From positions 1-7,789 of the forward strand of contig JAOAAM010000418.1 in NCBI GenBank assembly GCA_026418875.1: a stretch of DNA of 7,789 bases. The letters run 5' to 3'. Position 1 is the first letter of the stretch, and each line of letters opens with the position of its first letter. Origin of the DNA: Gemmataceae bacterium. Its GTDB lineage: Bacteria; Planctomycetota; Planctomycetia; Gemmatales; Gemmataceae. The translations under genes and the position numbers were made by a program. This document shows, one piece after another, positions 1 through 5,330 of the stretch. The notes beneath the pieces were generated by a model. That model was given only the letters and a program-made list of their open reading frames with translations. It ran no database searches and had not been told where the DNA came from.

Positions 1-18
1 GATGTGTATAAGAGACAG
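1..18 (+). other. Residual Nextera/Tn5 mosaic-end adapter (left end)
   Basis: The first 18 bases match the 19-bp Tn5 mosaic end used in Nextera libraries, lacking only its first A. This is library adapter and not genome. Genomic sequence starts at base 19. Any protein read through it gains a false end: the plus-strand frame opening at base 4 begins M-Y-K-R-Q from adapter codons. The right end of the window carries the same element in inverted orientation. Confidence 0.97.
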
Positions 19-324
19 GTCCCAAAGCTCGCGGAAGATGGGTTCGACCTCGTTGGATTCGACAAACACGCCTCGGACGATCGCGGCCCACCGCTGCCTC
101 TCTCGCTCTTCGCTGACCGTCCAGCCTGCGGCGGCGTCTCGTTGCTCCTCCTCGTCGAATTTTTGACGGAAACGTTGAGCAATGGTGGGCCGATCCAAGG
201 GATAGCCATGCCGTCGGCCGACTTCGTGATAGACTTCGATCGCATCGGGTTGGGGGTGAATCAATGTGCCTACCGCGTCAAAAAATATGGCGCGGCAGCA
301 ACTTGGAATAAAGACTGGATTCAT
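19..324 (-). CDS. HAD-superfamily hydrolase (subfamily IA-like), C-terminus cut by contig end
   Basis: This is the N-terminal 102 codons of a haloacid dehalogenase-superfamily hydrolase. The frame stays open into the adapter, so the C-terminal half or more is missing. HAD motif I lies at residues 13-21, I-F-F-D-A-V-G-T-L, with D16 as the expected nucleophile. A helical cap region follows (about residues 27-102), rich in Glu and Arg, as in subfamily IA proteins. Motifs II, III and IV lie beyond the cut. The second motif-I aspartate, the usual general acid/base of HAD phosphatases, is Val18. The substrate cannot be predicted. The ATG at 324 has a weak GGAAAG-like Shine-Dalgarno just upstream; another ATG at 337 is out of frame. 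The gene diverges from the membrane-protein gene at 384, leaving 59 bp between the starts. The family call is fairly sure and the function is unknown. Confidence 0.82.
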
Positions 325-348
325 CGGGGCTTTCCATTGGCACCCTGC

Positions 349-378
349 TTGACGGTTCGCGCGGCCGATTCGAGAATC
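349..378 (+). promoter_or_regulatory. Candidate promoter and small inverted repeat in the divergent gap
   Basis: TTGACG at 349-354 resembles a -35 box. After a 17-nt spacer, GAGAAT at 372-377 matches four of six bases of a -10 box. Initiation would fall at or near the ATG at 384, which implies a leaderless or nearly leaderless transcript. An inverted repeat GATTC-GA-GAATC (367-378) overlaps the putative -10 and could be an operator. Sigma-70-like consensus is only a rough guide in planctomycetes, so this is weak. Confidence 0.25.
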
Positions 379-383
379 AGCAT

Positions 384-752
384 ATGTCACGAACCGATCC
401 GATCGACAGTGTCTCCTCGACTTCGGGCCAACGTTCGTCGCGCCGTTCCCGTCGGGGTGATCGCGCGGCGGCCGAGGCCGTGTTGACCTTGACCATCCCC
501 ATCGCGAATTGGCAAGCCAAATGGGGGTGGGCTTGCGCAATGTGGGGCTTGATTCCCGTCTTGGGCTTGCCCTTGGGGCTAGCCGCTGTCATCCTCGGGA
601 TGATCGGGTATCGTCGGGTGCGTCGAAAGCCGGAGGACTTGGGCGTCCGACATGCCGTGGGGGCCATCATCATGGGGAGCATTGAGTTAGCCGTCAATTC
701 GGTGGGGCTGGCGTGCATTGTGAAAGGTATCCTGACTCTCCAAGCGGCCTAA
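384..752 (+). CDS. Small two-helix membrane protein, DUF4190-like
   Basis: This 122-residue protein has a hydrophilic, Ser/Arg-rich N-terminus (about residues 1-30). Two hydrophobic segments follow (about 48-75 and 90-116), joined by a short basic loop containing G-Y-R-R-V-R-R-K-P. The order small-residue-rich helix, basic 'RRxP' loop, G-x-x-H-A-x-x-x-I-I-x-G, second helix resembles DUF4190-type proteins, common in planctomycetes and actinobacteria and of unknown function. It is probably an inner-membrane protein with a cytoplasmic N-terminus, by the positive-inside rule. The ATG has only a weak GAGA motif 7 nt upstream. The gene ends 76 bp before the export lipoprotein gene on the same strand. 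An open frame on the opposite strand (377-718) is a shadow. Confidence in a real gene is good; the role is unknown. Confidence 0.72.
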   Translation: MSRTDPIDSVSSTSGQRSSRRSRRGDRAAAEAVLTLTIPIANWQAKWGWACAMWGLIPVLGLPLGLAAVILGMIGYRRVRRKPEDLGVRHAVGAIIMGSIELAVNSVGLACIVKGILTLQAA

Positions 753-763
753 GCGTTTCGGCT

Positions 764-775
764 GCCAAATTCGGC
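764..775. repeat. Imperfect 12-bp palindrome in the intergenic gap
   Basis: GCCAAATTCGGC is palindromic at 10 of 12 positions and is followed by a second CAAATTC-like copy (774-782). It sits between the DUF4190-like gene and the SLBB lipoprotein gene, where an operator could lie. No promoter boxes stand out beside it, and it may be chance. Confidence 0.2.
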
Positions 776-817
776 AAATTCCTAAACTTTTCCCACCGTG
801 TCGGCCGAAGACTCTTC

Positions 818-822
818 AGGGG
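818..822 (+). promoter_or_regulatory. Shine-Dalgarno AGGGG deciding a GTG start
   Basis: AGGGG lies 6 nt before the GTG at 829 and 15 nt before the in-frame ATG at 838. The spacing favours GTG as the start of the SLBB lipoprotein gene. Confidence 0.55.
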
Positions 823-828
823 CTTCGT

Positions 829-1593
829 GTGCCGTTCATGCACCGCAATCGTTGGCATCCTCTGGGCCGGTTGCTGAGCGCAGTCTGTCTCGCCGCTCTG
901 CTGTGCGTCGGGTGCTTCACGGCACGGAAGCGAACCGACCCACCTCCGGTGTTGGCCGAAATTCCCATCGACCCCGCCCAAGTTTACACGTTGGCCTGTC
1001 CCGACTTGGTTGAAGTCGTTTGGCTGGATCGACCCGACTCTCCCTGGATGGGGCGAATCGGGGCAGATGGCTGCGTGACGATCGCGGGGCTTGGCTCGAT
1101 CCGAATCGAGGGAACCACCACCGCCGAAGCCGCGCAACAGATTGCCGCGGTCGCAGGAGTTTCTCCCGAACATCTCCGGGTCCGTGTTGCAGAGTACGCG
1201 AGCCGGCAGGTATTCCTCTTCGGGCAAGTGGAAGGCGGACCGCGTGCCGTGGACTACCGGGGTCCGGAACGGGTGGTTGACCTGCTCCGACGTGCCGGTG
1301 GCTTGTCTCCCGATGCCGCTCCGAACGAGGTTTATGTTCTGCGCGCGCAAGTCGGTGAGGGAATCCCTGCCGAGGTCTTGACTGTCGATTTGCCGGCGAT
1401 CCTTCAAAACGGCGACCACTCGACCAATTTGCGGGTGCAGCCGCTCGACGAAATTTACATCGGTGAAAAGCCGCGTTCGCGAATCCGTAGGGCTATCCCG
1501 ACTTTCCTCAAACCACTTTACGAAAGCATCATCGGGTTCATTCCGCATCCGGAGTGGCGGACGGCGCGGCAAGCAACCCAACCTGCGAAGTGA
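829..1593 (+). CDS. Polysaccharide-export (Wza/OMA-like) SLBB lipoprotein
   Basis: This 254-residue protein of the Poly_export/SLBB family moves polysaccharide through the periplasm and outer membrane in Wza-type systems. A basic N-terminus is followed by a hydrophobic segment (about 13-28) and a lipobox-like L-C-V-G-C ending at Cys29. Position -3 of the lipobox is Cys instead of the usual Leu, so lipidation is likely but not classical. A Poly_export-like domain spans about 50-122 (Y-T-L-A-C-P-D-L...V-E-V-V-W; G-x-V-T-I-x-G-L-G-x-I). One SLBB motif spans about 127-172 (V-F-L-F-G-Q-V, then D-L-L-R-R-A-G-G-L). At this length there is room for only one clear SLBB, fewer than in Wza. The C-terminus is amphipathic and short. 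No Wzc-like kinase, flippase or glycosyltransferase lies nearby, so it is an orphan component. The LCCL-protein gene follows closely, suggesting co-transcription. The GTG start is chosen from the AGGGG ribosome site. Confidence 0.83.
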   Translation: MPFMHRNRWHPLGRLLSAVCLAALLCVGCFTARKRTDPPPVLAEIPIDPAQVYTLACPDLVEVVWLDRPDSPWMGRIGADGCVTIAGLGSIRIEGTTTAEAAQQIAAVAGVSPEHLRVRVAEYASRQVFLFGQVEGGPRAVDYRGPERVVDLLRRAGGLSPDAAPNEVYVLRAQVGEGIPAEVLTVDLPAILQNGDHSTNLRVQPLDEIYIGEKPRSRIRRAIPTFLKPLYESIIGFIPHPEWRTARQATQPAK

Positions 1594-1665
1594 GCGATGA
1601 ATTCGTCGTCTGGACGATTGCGAAATCATTGCCGCTGGGTTAAACTGCGAACCGGCGTCTTCCAC

Positions 1666-1672
1666 GGGGAGG
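1666..1672 (+). promoter_or_regulatory. Strong Shine-Dalgarno GGGGAGG deciding the LCCL-protein start
   Basis: GGGGAGG lies 5 nt before the ATG at 1678. The in-frame ATG at 1597, directly after the preceding stop, has no comparable site. The start at 1678 also puts a hydrophobic secretion-signal-like segment right at the N-terminus. Confidence 0.65.
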
Positions 1673-1677
1673 TTGCG

Positions 1678-2616
1678 ATGTCGGCCGTGATCTTCGTCGG
1701 CTTGTGTTCTTTGGCCTCGCTCCCCGGTCAGAGTCCGTCCCCGTTGGCCGAGCGAACGCCGGAATCGGCGACCGCGACGATTGTTCTGAAAGACGGTAGC
1801 GAACTGTACGTTGAGCCACGCGAGTCGATGATTCACCTTGTGACGCAATACGGCAAATTGGCCATCGACCGGCGGGACATCGTCTCGATCGACTTTGGCT
1901 TGCCGACGCCGTTGCCGCTCCAACAACGACTCGCCGTTGCGGAGAGGGACATCGCCCAACGCGGAGCGGATTCGGAAAGTTGGTCGGTTCTCGCCGATGC
2001 TCGGGAATATGCGTATCCCGTGCTGCAACGACTGGTGGAAAGCAGAGTCAAGGGCGTGGCCGAGCGGGCAGCGGGAATGATGCGCCAATTGCGCGAAGCT
2101 CATCCCCCCGAGCGATTGCAAAGGATTGATCGGGATCGAGTGCGGACGCGGCATTCTCGTTACGTTGGCCGCATCGAGAACCGGTCGATTGAGGTGTCGT
2201 CCCGGCAGTTCGGTAATTTGAAGCTGGCAACCGAACATTTGGCGCGATTGACTCTGACCCCCATCCAACCCAAAGAGAACGTAGCCGTCCATGCTGCCCC
2301 GGACCCTGGAAACCTGGTCCATCATGCCAATGTGATCGGGCAAGTTTTTCATTTCGTCGTCACAGGCCAGGCAGGGGGAGCGGTTTGGGGTAGCGACGTG
2401 TACACCACCGACTCCACGTTGGGTGCCGTCGCCGTGCATGCCGGAGTGTTGAAACTGGGAGAGACGGGCGTCGTGCAAGTGACCATCCTCCCCGGCCAGA
2501 ATGCATACGAAGGATCAACCCGCCACGGCATCACGACGATGCCGTATGGCCCGTATCCTAGCTCCTTCAGTGTTTCTAAGCCGGTTCGAGCCTTGCCCGA
2601 GGACGATGATCCCTGA
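1678..2616 (+). CDS. Secreted protein with duplicated small beta modules and C-terminal LCCL-like domain
   Basis: This 312-residue protein is probably exported. Residues 1-18 are hydrophobic and signal-peptide-like, but with little positive charge. Residues 34-74 form a module ending Y-G-K-L-A-I-D-R-R-D-I-V-S-I-D-F-G, a pattern I recognise from planctomycete secreted proteins. A helical HEAT/TPR-like stretch follows (about 80-143), then a second, diverged copy (about 155-195, with Q-F-G-N-L-K-L-A-T-E-H-L). Residues about 211-300 resemble an LCCL domain: V-W-G-S-D-V-Y-T-T-D-S-T-L, A-A-V-H-A-G-like A-V-A-V-H-A-G-V-L, then Y-E-G-S-T-R-H-G-I and Y-G-x-Y-x-x-S-F. The cysteines of animal LCCL domains are absent. 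A role in binding surface polymer or lipid is possible but unproven. The last 41 bp overlap the 3' end of pyrD on the other strand. The alternative start at 1597 would add 27 residues. Confidence 0.75.
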   Translation: MSAVIFVGLCSLASLPGQSPSPLAERTPESATATIVLKDGSELYVEPRESMIHLVTQYGKLAIDRRDIVSIDFGLPTPLPLQQRLAVAERDIAQRGADSESWSVLADAREYAYPVLQRLVESRVKGVAERAAGMMRQLREAHPPERLQRIDRDRVRTRHSRYVGRIENRSIEVSSRQFGNLKLATEHLARLTLTPIQPKENVAVHAAPDPGNLVHHANVIGQVFHFVVTGQAGGAVWGSDVYTTDSTLGAVAVHAGVLKLGETGVVQVTILPGQNAYEGSTRHGITTMPYGPYPSSFSVSKPVRALPEDDDP

Positions 2617-3670
2617 TGGCTCGGGCACACTCCACGATCAAACCAGGGCCACCGTAAACCATGCCCGTGTAGGTTTCGACGAGATCGGCCCCAGCGTCGA
2701 GGAACGAGATCGCATCGGACGGTTGCATCATCCCCCCGCAACCGATTAGCAGCGGCTTGGGTCCAACCAGCTTGCGCACTAGGGACACGACACGCAGGGC
2801 TTCGGGGCGTAAAGGCTCGCCGGAGATGCCCCCCGGAAGGTCGGCGGGCGGGAAGGAAACGAGTTCGGTTGCCAGCCGGGATGACGTGTTCACCGCCACC
2901 AAACCATCGCACCAGCTTGGCTCGATCAAGGGACAGATCACTCGGGCCAAATCGTCTCGTGCCCACGGACGGCGGTCCGCATCCTCTGGAGGAAGTTTGA
3001 GCAGAAGCGGACGGCGTCGACCTTGCCCTTCCGCAGCCTCGGCCTGCCGTAATCGCTCCACCAATGGTCGCATGACGACGTCGTTGAGCCGGTCGCTTTG
3101 CAAAAGGCTGCGAAGACCGCGGGTGTTGGGTGAACTCAAGTTCACGACGAAGGCATCGGCGAAAGGTAGCAACGCCTCGACGAGTTGCAGCAGGTCGTCG
3201 CGAGTGGCAGCCAAGGGGTCGCCGGCTTGACGAAGTCGACCCGGGTGAGGCCCGATGTTGCACAAGACCACCATGCCGCCGAGCGAATGCCGACTGACCG
3301 GTCCTAGGTTCCTCTTCACCTGAAGTACCCCGTCGCTGGTGAAGCCCAAGCGGTTCCAGATGGCACGCTGGGTTACCAGTCTCCGCATCCGTGGGGACAC
3401 TTGATTTCCCGGCCACGGCTCGACGAGGATTGTCCCGACTTCGACGAACCCGGCCCCCAGCCGCTCCACTCCCGGAACAACCGCCGCGTTCTTGTCGAAT
3501 CCCGCCGCGATGCCGACACGATTGCGGCAGCGGAACCCATTCCACTCGAAGGGATCCAAGACGGCGTCGTTCCACCGAAGCGGCAGTCGCAGCAGCGCCA
3601 ATGCCGCCTTGTGAGCGAATTCCGGCGGCAAGCAGCGGATGATGGGCCAAAAAACTTGATACGTGGACAT
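2576..3670 (-). CDS. pyrD: Dihydroorotate dehydrogenase (quinone), class 2
   Basis: This 364-residue PyrD oxidises dihydroorotate to orotate in de novo pyrimidine synthesis, using FMN and passing electrons to membrane quinone. The N-terminal helical segment (about 1-33, with F-W-P-I-I-R-C-L-P-P-E-F-A-H) matches the membrane-docking extension of class 2 enzymes. FMN and substrate motifs run in order: G-I-A-A-G-F-D-K-N-A with K60; G-F-V-E-V-G-T; N-R-L-G-F at 106-110; V-N-L-S-S-P-N-T-R-G-L-R with S180 as the class 2 catalytic serine; L-L-K-L-P-P at 223-228; V-N-T-S-S; G-G-I-S-G-E-P-L; and L-I-G-C-G-G-M then Y-T-G-M-V-Y-G-G-P for phosphate binding. Length is normal (E. coli 336) and no key motif is missing. 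The ATG at 3670 lacks a strong ribosome site. The gene stands alone, with no other pyr genes, and overlaps the convergent LCCL-protein gene by 41 bp. Confidence 0.96.
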   Translation of the reverse strand: MSTYQVFWPIIRCLPPEFAHKAALALLRLPLRWNDAVLDPFEWNGFRCRNRVGIAAGFDKNAAVVPGVERLGAGFVEVGTILVEPWPGNQVSPRMRRLVTQRAIWNRLGFTSDGVLQVKRNLGPVSRHSLGGMVVLCNIGPHPGRLRQAGDPLAATRDDLLQLVEALLPFADAFVVNLSSPNTRGLRSLLQSDRLNDVVMRPLVERLRQAEAAEGQGRRRPLLLKLPPEDADRRPWARDDLARVICPLIEPSWCDGLVAVNTSSRLATELVSFPPADLPGGISGEPLRPEALRVVSLVRKLVGPKPLLIGCGGMMQPSDAISFLDAGADLVETYTGMVYGGPGLIVECARAIRDHRPRARLEPA

Positions 3671-3695
3671 GGAGAAACTCTAGACATTGCATCAA

Positions 3696-3710
3696 ATCGT
3701 GTCGCACGAT
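3696..3710. promoter_or_regulatory. 15-bp inverted repeat upstream of pyrD (possible operator)
   Basis: ATCGTG-TCG-CACGAT has perfect 6-bp arms around a 3-nt centre. It lies 25 bp upstream of the pyrD ATG and 153 bp upstream of the transporter start, within the 193-bp divergent region (3671-3863). Its position suits a regulator of one or both genes, but no regulator gene is present and chance cannot be excluded. No convincing -35/-10 pair was seen around it. Confidence 0.3.
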
Positions 3711-3847
3711 CGAGCGGTTATCAATTCGTCGGACGAGCCGAGATTCCCCTTCTCGGCATCCAGAGGTTGGCGGGGTGTCTTGCGATTCGAAGCGGCGATT
3801 CGTACATTCACTCCATTCTCGATCCCGCCTGGAACGCCCGCCCCGAA

Positions 3848-3853
3848 GGGGAG
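3848..3853 (+). promoter_or_regulatory. Shine-Dalgarno GGGGAG for the MFS gene, partly inside a short hairpin
   Basis: GGGGAG lies 10 nt before the ATG at 3864 and supports that start over the in-frame TTG at 3687. The latter would add a 59-residue extension that does not look transporter-like. CCCC-GAA-GGGG (3841-3851) could fold and partly mask the site, but a 4-bp stem is weak evidence of control. Confidence 0.45.
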
Positions 3854-3863
3854 ACTCCGCTTC

Positions 3864-4685
3864 ATGTCGAGTGATAGCACTGCCTCGGTGCCGCCGGCCC
3901 AATCGCTGACGCTGACGCAATGGCTGGTCGTCAGTGTCGCGGCCCTGGGATTTGCCTTTGACATCTACGAACTGCTGATGATGCCGTTGATCGCCCGACC
4001 GGCCATCGCGGAGCTGCTGCATCTTCCCGATGAAGCGCCGCAAGTGCGGGAGTGGACCGGTTACATTTTTTGGGCGAGCGCCCTGTCGGGCGGGTTTTTC
4101 GGCTTGATCGGCGGTTATTTGACGGACTATTTGGGTCGCCGACGGGTGTTGACATACTCGATCCTGCTGTACGCCCTCTCGGCTCTGGCGGCAGGTTTCA
4201 GCACGTCGATTTGGATGCTCCTGATCCTGCGTTGCCTCACGTTCATCGGCGTGTGCGTTGAATTTGTCGCCGCCGTCGCTTGGTTGGCGGAATTGTTTCC
4301 TAATCCGAGGCAGCGCGAGAAAATTCTCGGCTCGACGCAAGCATTCTCTTCGCTCGGCGGATTGATGGTGACCGGGGCATACTACCTCTGCAATCAATAT
4401 GCGTCGTCCTTGCCTGCATTGGTTGATGGAAGCAACTCGGCCTGGCGGTACACGCTCATCTCCGGGGTGATCCCGGCAATCCCTCTGATCATCATTCGGC
4501 CATTTTTGCCGGAGTCTCCTGTCTGGCAACGGAAGGTTGCGAGTGGAGGACTGCATCGGCCGAGTATCCTCGCCTTGTTCCAACCGGCGTATCGTCGCAC
4601 CACCATCGTCACTACGTTGCTGTTTGCTTGCGGTTATGGCGCTGCCTTCGGTGCGATCCAACTCGCGCCTCGCATTGTGCCGTGA
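3864..4685 (+). CDS. MFS transporter, N-terminal part (interrupted by in-frame TGA)
   Basis: These 273 residues are the first part of a major facilitator superfamily permease in the inner membrane. About seven transmembrane helices are visible, including about 19-41 (with D33 and E36 inside, as in many proton symporters), 66-85, 97-113, 115-140, 157-176, 197-213 and 246-266. The loop 2-3 signature is G-Y-L-T-D-Y-L-G-R-R-R (84-94). P-E-S-P-V-W at 216-221, after the sixth helix, recalls the sugar-porter and organic-acid symporter branches. The frame stops at TGA 4683-4685 within the loop after helix 7 and continues in the same frame at 4686 with the rest of the transporter. Alone it lacks about five helices and is unlikely to work. 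The substrate is unknown. The start at 3864 is chosen from its ribosome site and a normal-length N-terminus. Confidence 0.85.
   Translation: MSSDSTASVPPAQSLTLTQWLVVSVAALGFAFDIYELLMMPLIARPAIAELLHLPDEAPQVREWTGYIFWASALSGGFFGLIGGYLTDYLGRRRVLTYSILLYALSALAAGFSTSIWMLLILRCLTFIGVCVEFVAAVAWLAELFPNPRQREKILGSTQAFSSLGGLMVTGAYYLCNQYASSLPALVDGSNSAWRYTLISGVIPAIPLIIIRPFLPESPVWQRKVASGGLHRPSILALFQPAYRRTTIVTTLLFACGYGAAFGAIQLAPRIVP
4683..4685 (+). other. In-frame TGA splitting the MFS gene, with stem-loop just downstream
   Basis: The codons run GTG CCG TGA ATG in the transporter's frame. A single G-to-T change at 4683 would turn a GGA glycine codon into this TGA. A perfect 6-bp stem TTGGGC/GCCCAA (4689-4694 and 4704-4709, 9-nt loop) starts three bases after the TGA. 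TGA serves as a normal stop elsewhere in the window (SLBB, LCCL, birA and xdhC genes), so general reassignment is not supported. The options are sequence error, real nonsense mutation, reinitiation at the adjacent ATG, or readthrough. The first two are most likely. Confidence 0.9.
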
Positions 4686-5330
4686 ATGTTGGGCAAAGAG
4701 GCCGCCCAACTCAAAGTCAAGCGTGACGCGTACCTTGAAGAGATCAAGGCGAATCCGAACAGCACGAAAGCGCGTGAGCTTCTTCTTGAGATTCAGGAGA
4801 AGCGTCGGCCCATCGAGGATAAAGTTAGTTCCGTGCAGGCGTTCCAAGAGGTCGGTGGATTGCTCGGGCGGATCGCGCTGGCCGTCGCCGCAATGTATAT
4901 CACCAGCCGGAAAAACCTGCTGCGGATCTTCCAACTTCCGGGGCTGATTATTGTGCCCTTGGTCTTCTTCTACCCGGGGCGGAATCTCATGGGTGAGAAC
5001 AACCTGACGTGGATGCAGCTCGGCATGGCCGCGGCGGGTTTTTGCACGATCGCCCAATTCAGCTTCTGGGGCAATTATTTGCCGCTGGCGTATCCCGCTC
5101 ACTTGCGCGGCACCGGCGAGGGCTTTGCCGCCAATGTCGGCGGTCGGATGATCGGGACGTCGATGGCGCTGGTGACGACGCAATTGGCTGGGGCCAGTTT
5201 CATCCCAGGAACCATCGAGCCGCACCGGGTCGCCTTCGCGGCTGGTTGCGTCGCCTTGGGTGTCTATCTTCTCGGTTCGATCCTGACCTTCTTCCTGCCT
5301 CAACCGACTCATGCTCCCACTCACGAATGA
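4686..5330 (+). CDS. MFS transporter, C-terminal part
   Basis: These 214 residues continue the permease in the same frame directly after the TGA. Residues about 1-50 are a charged, helix-forming hydrophilic segment (many Lys, Glu and Arg) between helices 7 and 8. About five hydrophobic helices follow (about 54-72, 81-97, 107-127, 147-169 and 183-204). Y-P-A-H-L-R-G-T-G-E-G-F and N-V-G-G-R-M-I-G (136-157) match the conserved MFS stretch around helices 10-11. The segment is too hydrophobic, and too complementary to the upstream part, to be an independent gene. Joined to it with one residue for the TGA, the protein would be 488 residues, normal for the family. No ribosome site precedes the ATG at 4686. 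The reading frame is otherwise intact, and its stop overlaps the birA start as ATGA, so any inactivation is recent or artefactual. Confidence 0.82.
   Translation: MLGKEAAQLKVKRDAYLEEIKANPNSTKARELLLEIQEKRRPIEDKVSSVQAFQEVGGLLGRIALAVAAMYITSRKNLLRIFQLPGLIIVPLVFFYPGRNLMGENNLTWMQLGMAAAGFCTIAQFSFWGNYLPLAYPAHLRGTGEGFAANVGGRMIGTSMALVTTQLAGASFIPGTIEPHRVAFAAGCVALGVYLLGSILTFFLPQPTHAPTHE

Noticed and set aside
4..486. A 160-codon plus-strand frame at the left end
   Set aside because: Its start is adapter (M-Y-K-R-Q). It lies opposite the HAD gene and overlaps the DUF4190-like gene in another frame. No motif is visible.
694..2478. A 594-codon open frame on the minus strand opposite the SLBB and LCCL genes
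   Set aside because: Its composition is low-complexity Arg/Gly/Gln-rich with no motif, while the plus strand carries two recognisable domain proteins with good ribosome sites.
3687..3863. Upstream TTG start for the transporter, adding 59 residues
   Set aside because: There is no ribosome site at 3687, the extension has no transporter character, and it would consume nearly the whole divergent promoter region. ATG 3864 has GGGGAG upstream.
4683..4709. Selenocysteine insertion at the transporter TGA
   Set aside because: The stem-loop is short, I could not recognise a bacterial SECIS loop, the site is a polar loop of an MFS protein with no redox role, and no selenium genes are in the window.
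2349..5324. A 991-codon open frame on the minus strand spanning the LCCL, pyrD and transporter region
   Set aside because: It runs antisense to, or out of frame with, three well-recognised genes. Its product is rich in Arg, Gln, His and Gly with no domain or motif, which is typical of a shadow frame in GC-rich coding DNA.
5009..5326. N-terminal extension of birA giving a longer protein with a possible regulatory domain
   Set aside because: The extension is an out-of-frame shadow of transporter helices and shows no winged-helix pattern. The ATG at 5327 gives the normal length of a monofunctional ligase.
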